From Polaribacter tangerinus (GTDB lineage: Bacteria > Bacteroidota > Bacteroidia > Flavobacteriales > Flavobacteriaceae): a stretch of DNA of 64,000 nt. The stretch lies in contig NZ_CP150668.1 in assembly GCF_038024095.1 (NCBI RefSeq), positions 2,418,001-2,482,000 on the forward strand, read 5' to 3'. A program made the position numbers and the translations under genes. Shown here piece after piece: positions 35,101 through 42,664 of the stretch. The notes below the pieces were generated by a model. It made no database searches, was not told the DNA's origin, and saw only the letters and a program-made list of their open reading frames with translations. Numbering within the stretch: position 1 is the first letter of the stretch; each line of letters opens with the position of its first letter.

Positions 35101-35806
35101 AACATTTTTAAAAGATGCGTTAGATAATTATTTAATGCAAAGAACTTTCGAAACTAAACGAGAGAAGCCTTTAATGTATAACGATGGTCAAGGATACATT
35201 CACTATCAAAAAGGCTCTTTAGTGTTTTATGCTTTAAGCGATTATATTGGAGAAAAAGAGGTAAATAGCGCGCTTAAAAAGTTTGTAAAGAAAGTGAAAT
35301 TTCAAGAGCCACCATATACTACCTCTGTAGAAATGTTATCTTACTTAAAAGAAGCTACTCCAGATTCTTTACAATATGCTTTAAAGGACATGTTTGAAAC
35401 CATTACTTTGTATAAAAATAGCGTTACTAAAGCTACTTCTAAAGCATTAGAAAACGGAAAATATCAAGTAGATATAGAGTTTGAAGTTTCTAAATATAGA
35501 AATGACGAAAAAGGCAAAAAATATTATGGTGAAAAAGTGGGCGACACTTTGCGCTCGAAAAAAAATGAATTATCTAAAGAAGTTTTATCTGTTCCGCTAG
35601 CAGATTACATAGATATAGGTATTTTTACGACCGAGGATGTTGCAGGTAAAAAAAGGGAAAAAATACTTTATTTAAAGAAACATAAGATTACACAAATTCA
35701 TAATAAATTAACAATTATTGTAAACGAAAAACCTCTAGAGGTAGGTGTAGATCCTTACAATAAGTTAATAGATACAAAATCTGACGATAATAGGAGAAAA
35801 CTCTAA
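32150..35806 (+). CDS. ABC-2 permease fused to M1 family aminopeptidase
   Basis: A 1218-residue membrane protein. Residues 1 to about 580 contain two ABC-2-type permease halves with about 12 helices (FLTIFKQELKYWFYKPAFYIYTAIF, VGISIYRDFKSEMHTILFSYPF). The rest is a periplasmic M1-type domain with HELAH (H939, E940, H943) and the third ligand E963. The HExxH-to-Glu spacing is 19 residues rather than the usual 18, and no GxMEN motif is visible (AQSFPNTIPFSEGLGF stands near its place). Fusions of this kind are known in Bacteroidota. They suggest cleavage or sensing of peptides at the exporter mouth, not yet demonstrated as far as I know. Confidence 0.92.
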   Translation: MFLTIFKQELKYWFYKPAFYIYTAIFLLLAFFLAATSAGIWDGITGTTGSSRIVNSPTGVSGLFGALTIFIFFLFPSIIGVSIYRDFKSEMHTILFSYPFTKANYLFAKFFSAIFVVTIIVLAIALGMIIGFRFPGTNAEIVGDFNGLTYLQTYLFFILPNVLFFGAVVFAIVTFSRNIAAGFITVIILMFAQGVVSSVFSDPEQAVILAYLDPFGDAAVSYYTKYWTVSEQNELQIPIKELIIYNRLLWLLISSVIFGFVYKYFKFSQNAISISFRKSKGARVTKSNFNGITKIDLPKVTHNYTFKSQLKAMWHLSKVDFKFIFKSMPFISILVVGILLLIGSLFTVGEIFGTKTLPVTWQMLAGGNVFSSLIINLCTFLYAGVLVQRASTAKMSHLIDSAPIPNWVLLFSKLIALVKMQFVLLAVIFVSGILYQTYNGYYNFEIWHYLQELYLLDFLNYLVWAFLAIFIQTLVKNQYLGLFILLIIAVGTPFLSLIGIEQFIFKYNAGPGFSYSDMNGYGAALQPYLLYKTYWILAGILLLIASVLFWKRGVSSSFAERIYTAKIRFTNFYKVSFLIVFIAFVSLGFTIYGETKSKSKNSAAKQAELDAVKWEKTYKKFETYQQPRVVAVSANMDIYPKTRTFKASAVFTLINKTNVPIDSVFLNHNSLESTFKFNKPNTLVLEDTVFHFDIYHFKNKIQPGDTVTLHVSVKNKKSKTFVTGSVINENGTFINNFTIFPSLGYSSAGELRDNQTRKKYDLPENNLKPLPTDSLALGNTYISRDSDWIDFEATVSTSKDQIAIAPGYLQKEWIEGDRKYFHYKMDSKILNFYAFNSAKYQVKKDTWKGVALEIYYHKPHVFNLERMFKGIKASLAYNSENFSPYQHKQVRIIEFPRTKGTFAQSFPNTIPFSEGLGFIADVDEDDDSGVDYPFAITVHELAHQWWAHQVIGADVLGATMLSESISEYVALKVLEKEHGKEKMRTFLKDALDNYLMQRTFETKREKPLMYNDGQGYIHYQKGSLVFYALSDYIGEKEVNSALKKFVKKVKFQEPPYTTSVEMLSYLKEATPDSLQYALKDMFETITLYKNSVTKATSKALENGKYQVDIEFEVSKYRNDEKGKKYYGEKVGDTLRSKKNELSKEVLSVPLADYIDIGIFTTEDVAGKKREKILYLKKHKITQIHNKLTIIVNEKPLEVGVDPYNKLIDTKSDDNRRKL

Positions 35807-35820
35807 AAAGCTAAGCGCTC

Positions 35821-36012
35821 ATGAAAACTGTAAAATCAAAAACAATAATTAAAATTGGTATTTTAGAATTGTTAACCGTGCTGACAATGATTTTTATTGC
35901 CGGTATTATTATCTCGAGTACTATTAGTTTGCGATTTGTAATAGCCGGATTACTTATTTTTGGTGCTGGAAATATTCTTTTAAGAAAAAGAGTAAAAGTG
36001 ATAGGGAAGTAA
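35821..36012 (+). CDS. Small two-helix membrane protein
   Basis: A 63-residue protein (MKTVKSKTIIKIGILELLTVLTM, then two hydrophobic segments separated by SSTISLRFVIAGLLIFG, basic end RKRVKVIGK). It starts 15 bases after the permease-peptidase stop and likely belongs to that operon. It has no known family. Confidence 0.6.
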   Translation: MKTVKSKTIIKIGILELLTVLTMIFIAGIIISSTISLRFVIAGLLIFGAGNILLRKRVKVIGK

Positions 36013-36049
36013 TAAAAACAACAGCAAATTAACAAGACCACGAAAAAAT

Positions 36050-37129
36050 ATGAAAAGATACGTTTATTGTCTTTTTTTTATACTAGTTTTTACAGCTTGT
36101 AAAACTAAAAACGACCTTGCTTTAAATTTTGTAAGCGAATTTATTTTGCAAGACAGTATTCAATTTAACAATACTACTATCGGTGGTCTTTCTGCCGTAG
36201 ATAAATTGAACGACACTTATTTTTTTGTTGTTGATGATGCAAAAAAACCACGTTTTTTAAAAGCTACAATTTCAATTGAAAAAGATACCATTTCAAGTGT
36301 TAATTTTTTAGAAGTAACTTCATTAAAAGACAGTTTACATTCTTTTTACACACAAAATGCACTCGATTTAGAAACTATTTTTATTGATGAAACCAAGCAA
36401 GAGATTTATTTTTCTAGCGAAGGAAATATACAACAAGGTAAAAACCCCACAATTTTTAAGTCGGATTTAAAAGGAAATTTTATTTCGGATTTTCAGTTAC
36501 CAAAAGGCTTTACTAAAACAGGCAATATCATGCATAATGCTGCTTTTGAAGGGGCTGCAGAAAGTACCGACAAAAAAGGGTTTTGGGCAATTATGGAAGC
36601 TCCATTAAAAGCAGATGGAGAGGCACCAACTTTTGTAAAAAAAGCTGCACCGGTTAGAGTTACTTATTTTGATAAAAACCTTAAAAAAGCTACCAAGCAG
36701 TTTGTATATGAATTAGAACACATTACAAAACCAGCAAAAGGAGCGGTAAATTTAAACGGAGCAACAGCAATTTTACAATATAACAGCAATACCTTTTTTA
36801 TTGTAGAGAGAACTTACCAAAGCGGTTATGGTTCTTATGGTAATATAGTTCGAATATTTGAAGCAATTATTACAGAAAAATCTACTAATGTGATAGTTGT
36901 AGATAGTTTAAAAAGTAAAAATTACATTCCACTAAAAAAACGTTTACTATTAAATTTTGATACAGAAAAAGAAAAATTATCACATCAATTTATAGACAAT
37001 ATAGAAGGAATTACTTTGGGGCCTGTTTTAGAAAACGGCAATCCATCACTTTTGTTGGTGTCCGATGATAATTTTCAATTATATGGCAAGCAACTAAATC
37101 AATTTATTTTGTTAGAAATTTTAAGATAA
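36050..37129 (+). CDS. Esterase-like/phytase-like lipoprotein
   Basis: A 359-residue lipoprotein (signal MKRYVYCLFFILVFTAC, acylated Cys17). The domain matches the phytase-like/esterase-like beta-propeller type: TIGGLSAVDKLNDTYFFVVDDAKKPRFLKA, ALDLETIFIDETKQEIYFSSEGN, NAAFEGAAESTDKKGFWAIMEA, DNIEGITLGPVLENGNPSLLLVSDDNF. The repeated acidic GG-S-A and E-G motifs are typical of the family, which is annotated by resemblance to Bacillus-type phytase but mostly untested. Likely envelope located. Confidence 0.8.
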   Translation: MKRYVYCLFFILVFTACKTKNDLALNFVSEFILQDSIQFNNTTIGGLSAVDKLNDTYFFVVDDAKKPRFLKATISIEKDTISSVNFLEVTSLKDSLHSFYTQNALDLETIFIDETKQEIYFSSEGNIQQGKNPTIFKSDLKGNFISDFQLPKGFTKTGNIMHNAAFEGAAESTDKKGFWAIMEAPLKADGEAPTFVKKAAPVRVTYFDKNLKKATKQFVYELEHITKPAKGAVNLNGATAILQYNSNTFFIVERTYQSGYGSYGNIVRIFEAIITEKSTNVIVVDSLKSKNYIPLKKRLLLNFDTEKEKLSHQFIDNIEGITLGPVLENGNPSLLLVSDDNFQLYGKQLNQFILLEILR

Positions 37130-37162
37130 AGTGTACATTTACTTTTTTGAAAATTTTTAAAA

Positions 37163-37678
37163 ATGATTTTTCAAGGTTTTAAAGAATCTATACTTACCAA
37201 AAAATTTGAAAAGGAACTTAATTTATTAGAAAGTTCTTTAACCTCAAATACCAAAAAAATTAGTAGTGTAGGTATTTTGACTACAGAAGCCCTTTCTTCT
37301 ACTCAAAATTTACAAGCACAGGTAGAGCGTATTTTAGGAGTAAAAAATGCTAAAATTTATAGTTTTAGAAAATATCATAAAACAAATGAGGTTTCATACA
37401 AGCATTTTTCAGAAAAAGACATCAATTGGAAGGGAGAGTATACAGAACCAAGTTTTCATAGTTTTTTAGAAGAGCCATTCGATTTATTAATTGGTTATTT
37501 CGATTCCTCTAACTTGTACTTAGAAATAGCAGTTTTGCAATCTGATGCCACCTTTAAAGTAGGTTTTTCTGATATTAGAGAAGCCCTGTTTGATATTACT
37601 ATCTCAGAAAATACGTTACATGTAGACGCTTTTTTACAAGAATTAAAAAAATACCTTGTTATTTTAGAAAAACTATAA
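37163..37678 (+). CDS. DUF6913-like hypothetical protein
   Basis: A 171-residue cytosolic protein found before dapA, as I recall for other Flavobacteriaceae. It begins MIFQGFKESILTKKFEKELN and has KISSVGILTTEALSSTQNLQAQVERILG and EEPFDLLIGYFDSSNLYLEIAVLQSDATFKVGFS, a pattern I associate with DUF6913. No catalytic motif. Function unknown. Confidence 0.7.
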   Translation: MIFQGFKESILTKKFEKELNLLESSLTSNTKKISSVGILTTEALSSTQNLQAQVERILGVKNAKIYSFRKYHKTNEVSYKHFSEKDINWKGEYTEPSFHSFLEEPFDLLIGYFDSSNLYLEIAVLQSDATFKVGFSDIREALFDITISENTLHVDAFLQELKKYLVILEKL

Positions 37679-37755
37679 AATTAAACTTTCTCTAAAAAGT
37701 TGTTTATTATTGATGCTTAAGGTATTTTTCTATAAAAAAATCAATCTTAAAATTG

Positions 37756-37763
37756 TAGTTTTG
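37756..37763 (+). promoter_or_regulatory. -7 element for dapA
   Basis: TAGTTTTG matches TAnnTTTG and ends 21 bases before the ATG at 37785. Confidence 0.5.
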
Positions 37764-37784
37764 CCGAACTAAACAACAATAATA

Positions 37785-38660
37785 ATGCAAAAATATATAG
37801 GAACAGGCGTTGCTTTAATTACCCCATTTAACGAAGATTATAGCATCGATTTTAATGCACTAACAAAGTTAGTAAATTACAATATAGAAAACGGTACCAA
37901 TTATTTAGTTATAAACGGTACCACTGCCGAAAGTGCTACGATAACAAAAGAAGAAAGACAGCAAATAATAGCATGTATAGTTGCAGCAAATGCAGGTAGA
38001 GTTCCGTTAGTTTTAGGAATTGGAGGCAACAATACAGCAGCTGTTATTGCAGATTTACAAAGTACAGATTTATCGGATATTTCGGGTATTTTGTCTGTAG
38101 CTCCCTATTACAGCAAACCAACTCAAGAAGGGTTTTATCAACATTTTAAAGCCATTGCAACAGCAACAGATAAAGATATTATATTGTACAATGTACCCGG
38201 AAGAACTGCTAAAAACATGGTAGCAGCTACAAGTATTCGATTGGCAAAAGACTTTAACAATATTGTAGCAATTAAAGAGGCAGGTAATAACATGCAGCAA
38301 TATTTAGAGCTTATAAAAAATGCTCCTGCAAATTTTTCTGTTATTTCTGGCGATGATGATTTGGCATTGGCTATTACTTTGGCAGGTGGTTCTGGAGTAA
38401 TTTCTGTAATTGGTCAAGCTTACCCAAAAGAATTTTCAACGTTAATTAATTGTGGTTTGCAAGGAAAAAACAAAGAGGGTTACGAAATTCACTTTAAGAT
38501 GATGGAAATTATTGACGCCATTTTTGAAGAGAATAACCCAGCAGGAATTAAAACAGTTTTAAAAGAATTGGCAATATGTAACAACCAAGTACGTTTGCCG
38601 TTGGTAAAAGCCTCTAACAGTTTACACGATAAAATAGCAGCATTTGTAAAGAGTTTTTAG
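37785..38660 (+). CDS. dapA: 4-hydroxy-tetrahydrodipicolinate synthase
   Basis: A 291-residue class I aldolase of lysine and diaminopimelate synthesis, condensing pyruvate with aspartate semialdehyde. Visible are GTGVALITPFNEDYSID, the substrate loop NGTTAESATITKEER, ILYNVPGRTAKNM with the catalytic Tyr, and Schiff-base lysine K164 in IVAIKEAGNN. The family length is right. It is flanked by its own -7 element and a strong terminator. Confidence 0.96.
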   Translation: MQKYIGTGVALITPFNEDYSIDFNALTKLVNYNIENGTNYLVINGTTAESATITKEERQQIIACIVAANAGRVPLVLGIGGNNTAAVIADLQSTDLSDISGILSVAPYYSKPTQEGFYQHFKAIATATDKDIILYNVPGRTAKNMVAATSIRLAKDFNNIVAIKEAGNNMQQYLELIKNAPANFSVISGDDDLALAITLAGGSGVISVIGQAYPKEFSTLINCGLQGKNKEGYEIHFKMMEIIDAIFEENNPAGIKTVLKELAICNNQVRLPLVKASNSLHDKIAAFVKSF

Positions 38661-38686
38661 TTTTTTTAGAATTGATGCTTTTAAAC

Positions 38687-38724
38687 AAAAAAGAGTCTTT
38701 AATTACTAAAGACTCTTTTTTTAT
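38687..38724 (+). terminator. Terminator after dapA
   Basis: AAAAAGAGTCTTTA and TAAAGACTCTTTTT form a perfect stem around a short loop, ending in a T-run. Confidence 0.9.
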
Positions 38725-39076
38725 CTCTTAAAATGCTAAGATTAACATAGTTTTAATAACATAACTTATTTTTTTAATATTCTTTTGTTCTAATTAATAT
38801 TGCGTAATTTTTTAAAAAATATTACGTTATTAATCACAGTGGTGCAAAAGTTGAATGTAACATGTAAACCGAAATAAATTCTGAATTTCTACTTTTAAAA
38901 AAGGCTATATAATTTAGCATTCTAAGTAGTTGATTTTAGATAATGTAGCCACTAATTAAAAAAATGATTTTTAAGTTAATTAAAATGTGTTTCATGCTTT
39001 CATAAAACTCATAAAAGTATTTTTTTTGCAAAAATATTTTCTTTTATAATCCATAAATAATCACTAATTTTGCCCG
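38725..39076. other. 352-base intergenic region upstream of bamD
   Basis: I see no gene in it. It holds a near-palindrome at 38803-38826 (CGTAAT ... ATTACG with a T6/A6 centre) and a TAATTTTG -7-like element at 39065-39072 just before the bamD ATG. The large AT-rich leader before an essential operon may contain additional promoters. Confidence 0.6.
39065..39072 (+). promoter_or_regulatory. -7 element immediately before bamD ATG
   Basis: TAATTTTG fits TAnnTTTG and ends only 4 bases before the ATG at 39077. If active it would give a nearly leaderless mRNA; it may also be a chance match. Confidence 0.35.
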
Positions 39077-39940
39077 ATGCAAAAAATTAAAAATTTAGCG
39101 TATTTAGTAGTTTTGAGTTTGTTACTTGTTTCTTGTGGCGAATATCAAAAGGTATTAAACAAAGGTACTGCAGAAGAACAGTATAAGATGGCTGTGAAAA
39201 TGTACGAAACTCAAAATTTTTCAAAAGCATTAAGGTTGTTTGAGAAAATTGCTCCTAACTACAGAGGAAAACCTCAGATGGAGCGAATTTCTTTTATGAT
39301 AGCCCAGTCAAATTTTAACGAAAAGCAATACAGCATTGCGGGTTATTATTTTGATCGTTTTACCAAAAATTACCCAAAAAGTTCTAAAAAAGAAGAAGCA
39401 GCATTTTTATCTGCCTACAGTTACAAAATGGCATCACCAGTCTTTAGTAAAGACCCTACCGATACCAACAAAGCGCTAGAAGCTTTTCAATTATTTATAA
39501 ATAATTACCCTGACTCAGAAAAAATTGATGAGGCAAACACTCATTATGCTGAGTTAAGAGGAAAATTAGAAAAGAAATATTTTGAAATTGCAAAAACATA
39601 TTATAGAACTGCAGATTATGATTTAAGAAACTACAATGCAGCTATACAAGCTTTCGATAATTTATTGGAAGATTATTTAGGTTCAAAATATAAAGAGGAA
39701 GCACTTTATTACAGACTAAAAGCTGCGCACGATTTTGTGCTAAAAAGTTACGACAGAAGAAAACCAAAGCGTATAAAAGATGCTATGGATGCTTACGATA
39801 AATTAGTAAGAAATTACCCTTCATCACAATATCTAGAAGAATCAAATAAAATGTTGGCCACGCTAGAAAGTGAAAAAGAAAGGATAGATCTTCTAATAGC
39901 AAAACAAAAAGAATACGAAAGTTCTCAAGAAAAAAAATAA
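39077..39940 (+). CDS. bamD: Outer-membrane assembly lipoprotein BamD
   Basis: A 287-residue lipoprotein (signal ending LLLVSC, acylated Cys). Tandem TPR repeats include YKMAVKMYETQNFSKALRLFEKIAPNYRG, YYFDRFTKNYPKSSKKEEAAFLSAYSYK and AIQAFDNLLEDYLGSKYKEEALY. BamD binds BamA in the machinery that inserts outer-membrane barrels. It heads a conserved block with rpoZ and coaBC, separated by 14 bases and a 1-base overlap. The C-terminal lysine-rich tail is unremarkable. Confidence 0.95.
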   Translation: MQKIKNLAYLVVLSLLLVSCGEYQKVLNKGTAEEQYKMAVKMYETQNFSKALRLFEKIAPNYRGKPQMERISFMIAQSNFNEKQYSIAGYYFDRFTKNYPKSSKKEEAAFLSAYSYKMASPVFSKDPTDTNKALEAFQLFINNYPDSEKIDEANTHYAELRGKLEKKYFEIAKTYYRTADYDLRNYNAAIQAFDNLLEDYLGSKYKEEALYYRLKAAHDFVLKSYDRRKPKRIKDAMDAYDKLVRNYPSSQYLEESNKMLATLESEKERIDLLIAKQKEYESSQEKK

Positions 39941-39954
39941 TACAATTAAAAAGT

Positions 39955-40275
39955 ATGGATTATAAAGGTACAAATGCACCGTTAAGTACAGTTACTTACG
40001 ACAAAAATGAATTACAAGCGCCTACAGAAAATATCTATGAGGCTATTTCTATCATTGCAAAAAGAGCTGAGCAGATTAATTCTGACTTAAAAAGAGAATT
40101 GGTAGATAAATTAGATGAGTTTGCTACTTACAACGATTCTCTTGAAGAGGTTTTTGAAAATAAAGAGCAAATTGAAGTATCTAAATTTTACGAAAGATTG
40201 CCAAAACCAACAGCAATGGCTGTAGAGGAATGGTTAAATAATAAAGTTTACCACAGAACTCCAGAAACAGAATAA
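39955..40275 (+). CDS. rpoZ: RNA polymerase omega subunit (Rpb6 family)
   Basis: A 106-residue protein with the Bacteroidota omega form: NIYEAISIIAKRAEQINSDLKREL (the Rpb6/omega core helix) and EVSKFYERLPKPTAMAVEEWLNNKVYHR. It stabilises the beta-prime subunit. It is translated between bamD and coaBC; its stop shares a base with the coaBC start (TAATG). Confidence 0.93.
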   Translation: MDYKGTNAPLSTVTYDKNELQAPTENIYEAISIIAKRAEQINSDLKRELVDKLDEFATYNDSLEEVFENKEQIEVSKFYERLPKPTAMAVEEWLNNKVYHRTPETE

Positions 40276-41486
40276 TGTCTGTTTTAAGCGGAAAAAAAGT
40301 ATTACTAGCTATTTCTGCTGGGATAGCCGCTTATAAAACGGCCAATTTGGTCCGTTTATTTATAAAATTAGACGCAGAAGTTCAAGTAATAATGACTCCT
40401 GCGTCTAAAGATTTTATAACACCACTTACTCTTTCTTCCCTTTCTAAAAATCCTGTTCACTCAAATTTTTACTCTAAAGAAGATGAAAATGAATTATGGA
40501 ATAACCATGTAGAATTAGGTCTTTGGGCAGATTTTATGCTCATTGCCCCAGCAACAGCAAATACACTTTCTAAAATGGCAAATGGCACCTGTAACAATTT
40601 GTTACTAGCAACCTACCTTTCTGCTAAATGTCCGGTTTATTTTGCTCCTGCTATGGATTTGGATATGTACAAACACCCTTCTACAAAACAGAGTTTACAG
40701 AAATTACAAGATTTTGGTAATATTATAATTCCTGCTACTTCCGGAGAATTAGCAAGTGGTTTGGTAGGTGAAGGAAGAATGGCAGAGCCCGAAGATATTG
40801 TTACTTTTATAGAAAATGATATGGTATCGAAATTGCCATTAAAAGGAAAAAAAGTGTTAATTACCGCGGGCCCAACATATGAGGCTATAGATCCTGTACG
40901 TTTTATTGGAAACCATTCTTCAGGAAAAATGGGTTTTGCTTTGGCTCGTGAAGCAGCAAATTTAGGTGCGAAAGTCACTTTAATTTCTGGACCTACCAAT
41001 CAGCAATTAAAACATTCGTTTGTAAATAGAATAGATGTTGTTTCTGCACAAGAAATGTACACCGCTGCTCATACTTATTTTAAAGAAGTTCATATTGCTA
41101 TACTTTCTGCAGCAGTAGCAGATTACAAACCAAAAAATGTAGCTTCACAGAAAATAAAAAAGGCAAGTAATACGTTACATATTGAGCTAACGCCAACAAA
41201 AGATATTTTAGCATCTTTGGGTGCTATTAAAAAAAATCAGTTTTTAGTTGGTTTTGCTTTAGAAACAAATAATGAGTTAGAGCACGCAAAAGAAAAGTTA
41301 CAGAGAAAAAATTTAGATGCCATTGTCTTAAATTCTTTGCAAGATAAAGGTGCAGGTTTTGCCACCGATACTAATAAAGTAACTATTATAGACAAGTATC
41401 TAAAAGAACAATCTTTTCAATTAAAGTCTAAAACTGAAGTGGCAAAAGATATTCTTGAGGTAATTATATCAAAACTTGAGCAGTAG
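40275..41486 (+). CDS. coaBC: Bifunctional phosphopantothenoylcysteine decarboxylase/synthase
   Basis: A 403-residue enzyme. The N-terminal CoaC flavoprotein half (1-180) has [34 protein letters not shown] and [10 protein letters not shown]. The C-terminal CoaB half has [29 protein letters not shown] and VADYKPKN. It catalyses two steps of coenzyme A synthesis, using CTP and FMN. The start overlaps the rpoZ stop by one base. Confidence 0.96.
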   Translation: MSVLSGKKVLLAISAGIAAYKTANLVRLFIKLDAEVQVIMTPASKDFITPLTLSSLSKNPVHSNFYSKEDENELWNNHVELGLWADFMLIAPATANTLSKMANGTCNNLLLATYLSAKCPVYFAPAMDLDMYKHPSTKQSLQKLQDFGNIIIPATSGELASGLVGEGRMAEPEDIVTFIENDMVSKLPLKGKKVLITAGPTYEAIDPVRFIGNHSSGKMGFALAREAANLGAKVTLISGPTNQQLKHSFVNRIDVVSAQEMYTAAHTYFKEVHIAILSAAVADYKPKNVASQKIKKASNTLHIELTPTKDILASLGAIKKNQFLVGFALETNNELEHAKEKLQRKNLDAIVLNSLQDKGAGFATDTNKVTIIDKYLKEQSFQLKSKTEVAKDILEVIISKLEQ

Positions 41487-41556
41487 GTTGTATTTCAGTT
41501 TACTGCGTGAAAATTTAAAATTAGCAAATAAATAGACGAAATCGAATTTAAAATAT

Positions 41557-42447
41557 ATGTCTAAATTTAATATACTTTTTATTGCATTATTGTCAATTTT
41601 TACAGTAAATGCTCAAGAATTAAACTGTCTAGTAACCGTAAATTCAGACCAAATTGCGGGTTCCAATCAACAAGTTTTTAGTACTTTGCAAAAAGCACTT
41701 ACCGAGTATATTAATCAAACAAAATGGACCAACAGGGTTGTAAAACAAGAAGAGCGCATAGATTGTGCTATGACCATTATTGTTACTTCTAGAGACAATA
41801 ATAAGTTTACAGCTACTTTACAAGTTCAGTCTACCAGACCTGTTTTTAACTCAAGTTATGCATCACCTGTGTTAAATATTAAAGACAAAGAGTTTAATTT
41901 TACCTATAACGAGTTTGATCCGTTAATTTACAACAGAAATTCTTTTGACAGCAATTTGGTTTCTACTATCGTTTTTTACGCAAATATTATTATTGGTTTA
42001 GATGCCGATACCTTTAAAGAGTTTGGCGGAGAGGAAGAATTAAAAGAAGCGCAAAATGTAATGTTACAAGCACAGCAAAGTGGTTTGTCTTCATGGCAAA
42101 ATGTAGTAGGAGAGCAAAACAGATTTTTGTTGATAGATAATTTACTTTCTCCGAATTTAAAAGCATATAGAAGTACATTGTATAATTATCACCGGTTTGG
42201 AATGGATAATTTGGTAAACTCGAAAGGCTCTGGGTTACAAAGTATAGAAGATAGTGTAATTGCACTACAATCTATTTATAATAAAACAATTGGTAACTAC
42301 TTAATTAGATTGTTTTTTGATGCTAAAGCAGATGAAATTGTAAACATATATTCCGAAAGTACCAATACTAGAAACAAAGAAAGACTTGTGCAAACAGTTC
42401 GTAAAATTTCTACTAATAACAATGCAAAATGGCGAAAGATTGATTGA
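41557..42447 (+). CDS. porD: DUF4835 family protein, PorD-like T9SS component
   Basis: A 296-residue secreted protein: signal peptide to VNAQ, then ELNCLVTVNSDQIAGSNQQVFSTLQKALTEYINQTKWTNR, YASPVLNIKDKEFNFTYNEFDPLIYNRNSFDSNLVSTIVFYANIIIGLDADTF in pieces, and a helical C-terminus. I associate DUF4835 with the type IX secretion system protein PorD. The order coaBC-porD-recN recurs in Bacteroidota in my memory. The T9SS role fits the T9SS-sorted amylase at 54512. Confidence 0.85.
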   Translation: MSKFNILFIALLSIFTVNAQELNCLVTVNSDQIAGSNQQVFSTLQKALTEYINQTKWTNRVVKQEERIDCAMTIIVTSRDNNKFTATLQVQSTRPVFNSSYASPVLNIKDKEFNFTYNEFDPLIYNRNSFDSNLVSTIVFYANIIIGLDADTFKEFGGEEELKEAQNVMLQAQQSGLSSWQNVVGEQNRFLLIDNLLSPNLKAYRSTLYNYHRFGMDNLVNSKGSGLQSIEDSVIALQSIYNKTIGNYLIRLFFDAKADEIVNIYSESTNTRNKERLVQTVRKISTNNNAKWRKID

Positions 42448-42550
42448 TGATTATTCTGCAAGCAATAATGCTATAATTATGAATTAAAAATATACTTTTT
42501 TTTGATTTTTAAAACAATATAACAAAAATAAATGAGCATCTAAACTCATT

Positions 42551-42591
42551 AAAAACAGACTACACTTTTTAAGTTAGTCTGTTTTTTTTTC
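42551..42591 (+). terminator. Terminator after porD
   Basis: AAAACAGACTA and TAGTCTGTTTT pair around an AT loop and are followed by a long T-run. Confidence 0.88.
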
Positions 42592-42664
42592 TTAGTTACT
42601 GTATTAATAATACTTTATTTGTAACATAATTTTCACTAATTTTATACTTTAAAATTTATAAAAT

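Noticed and set aside
38725..39076. Non-coding RNA or riboswitch in the long region before bamD
   Set aside because: Only a weak AT palindrome is present; no conserved riboswitch or RNA structure was recognised.
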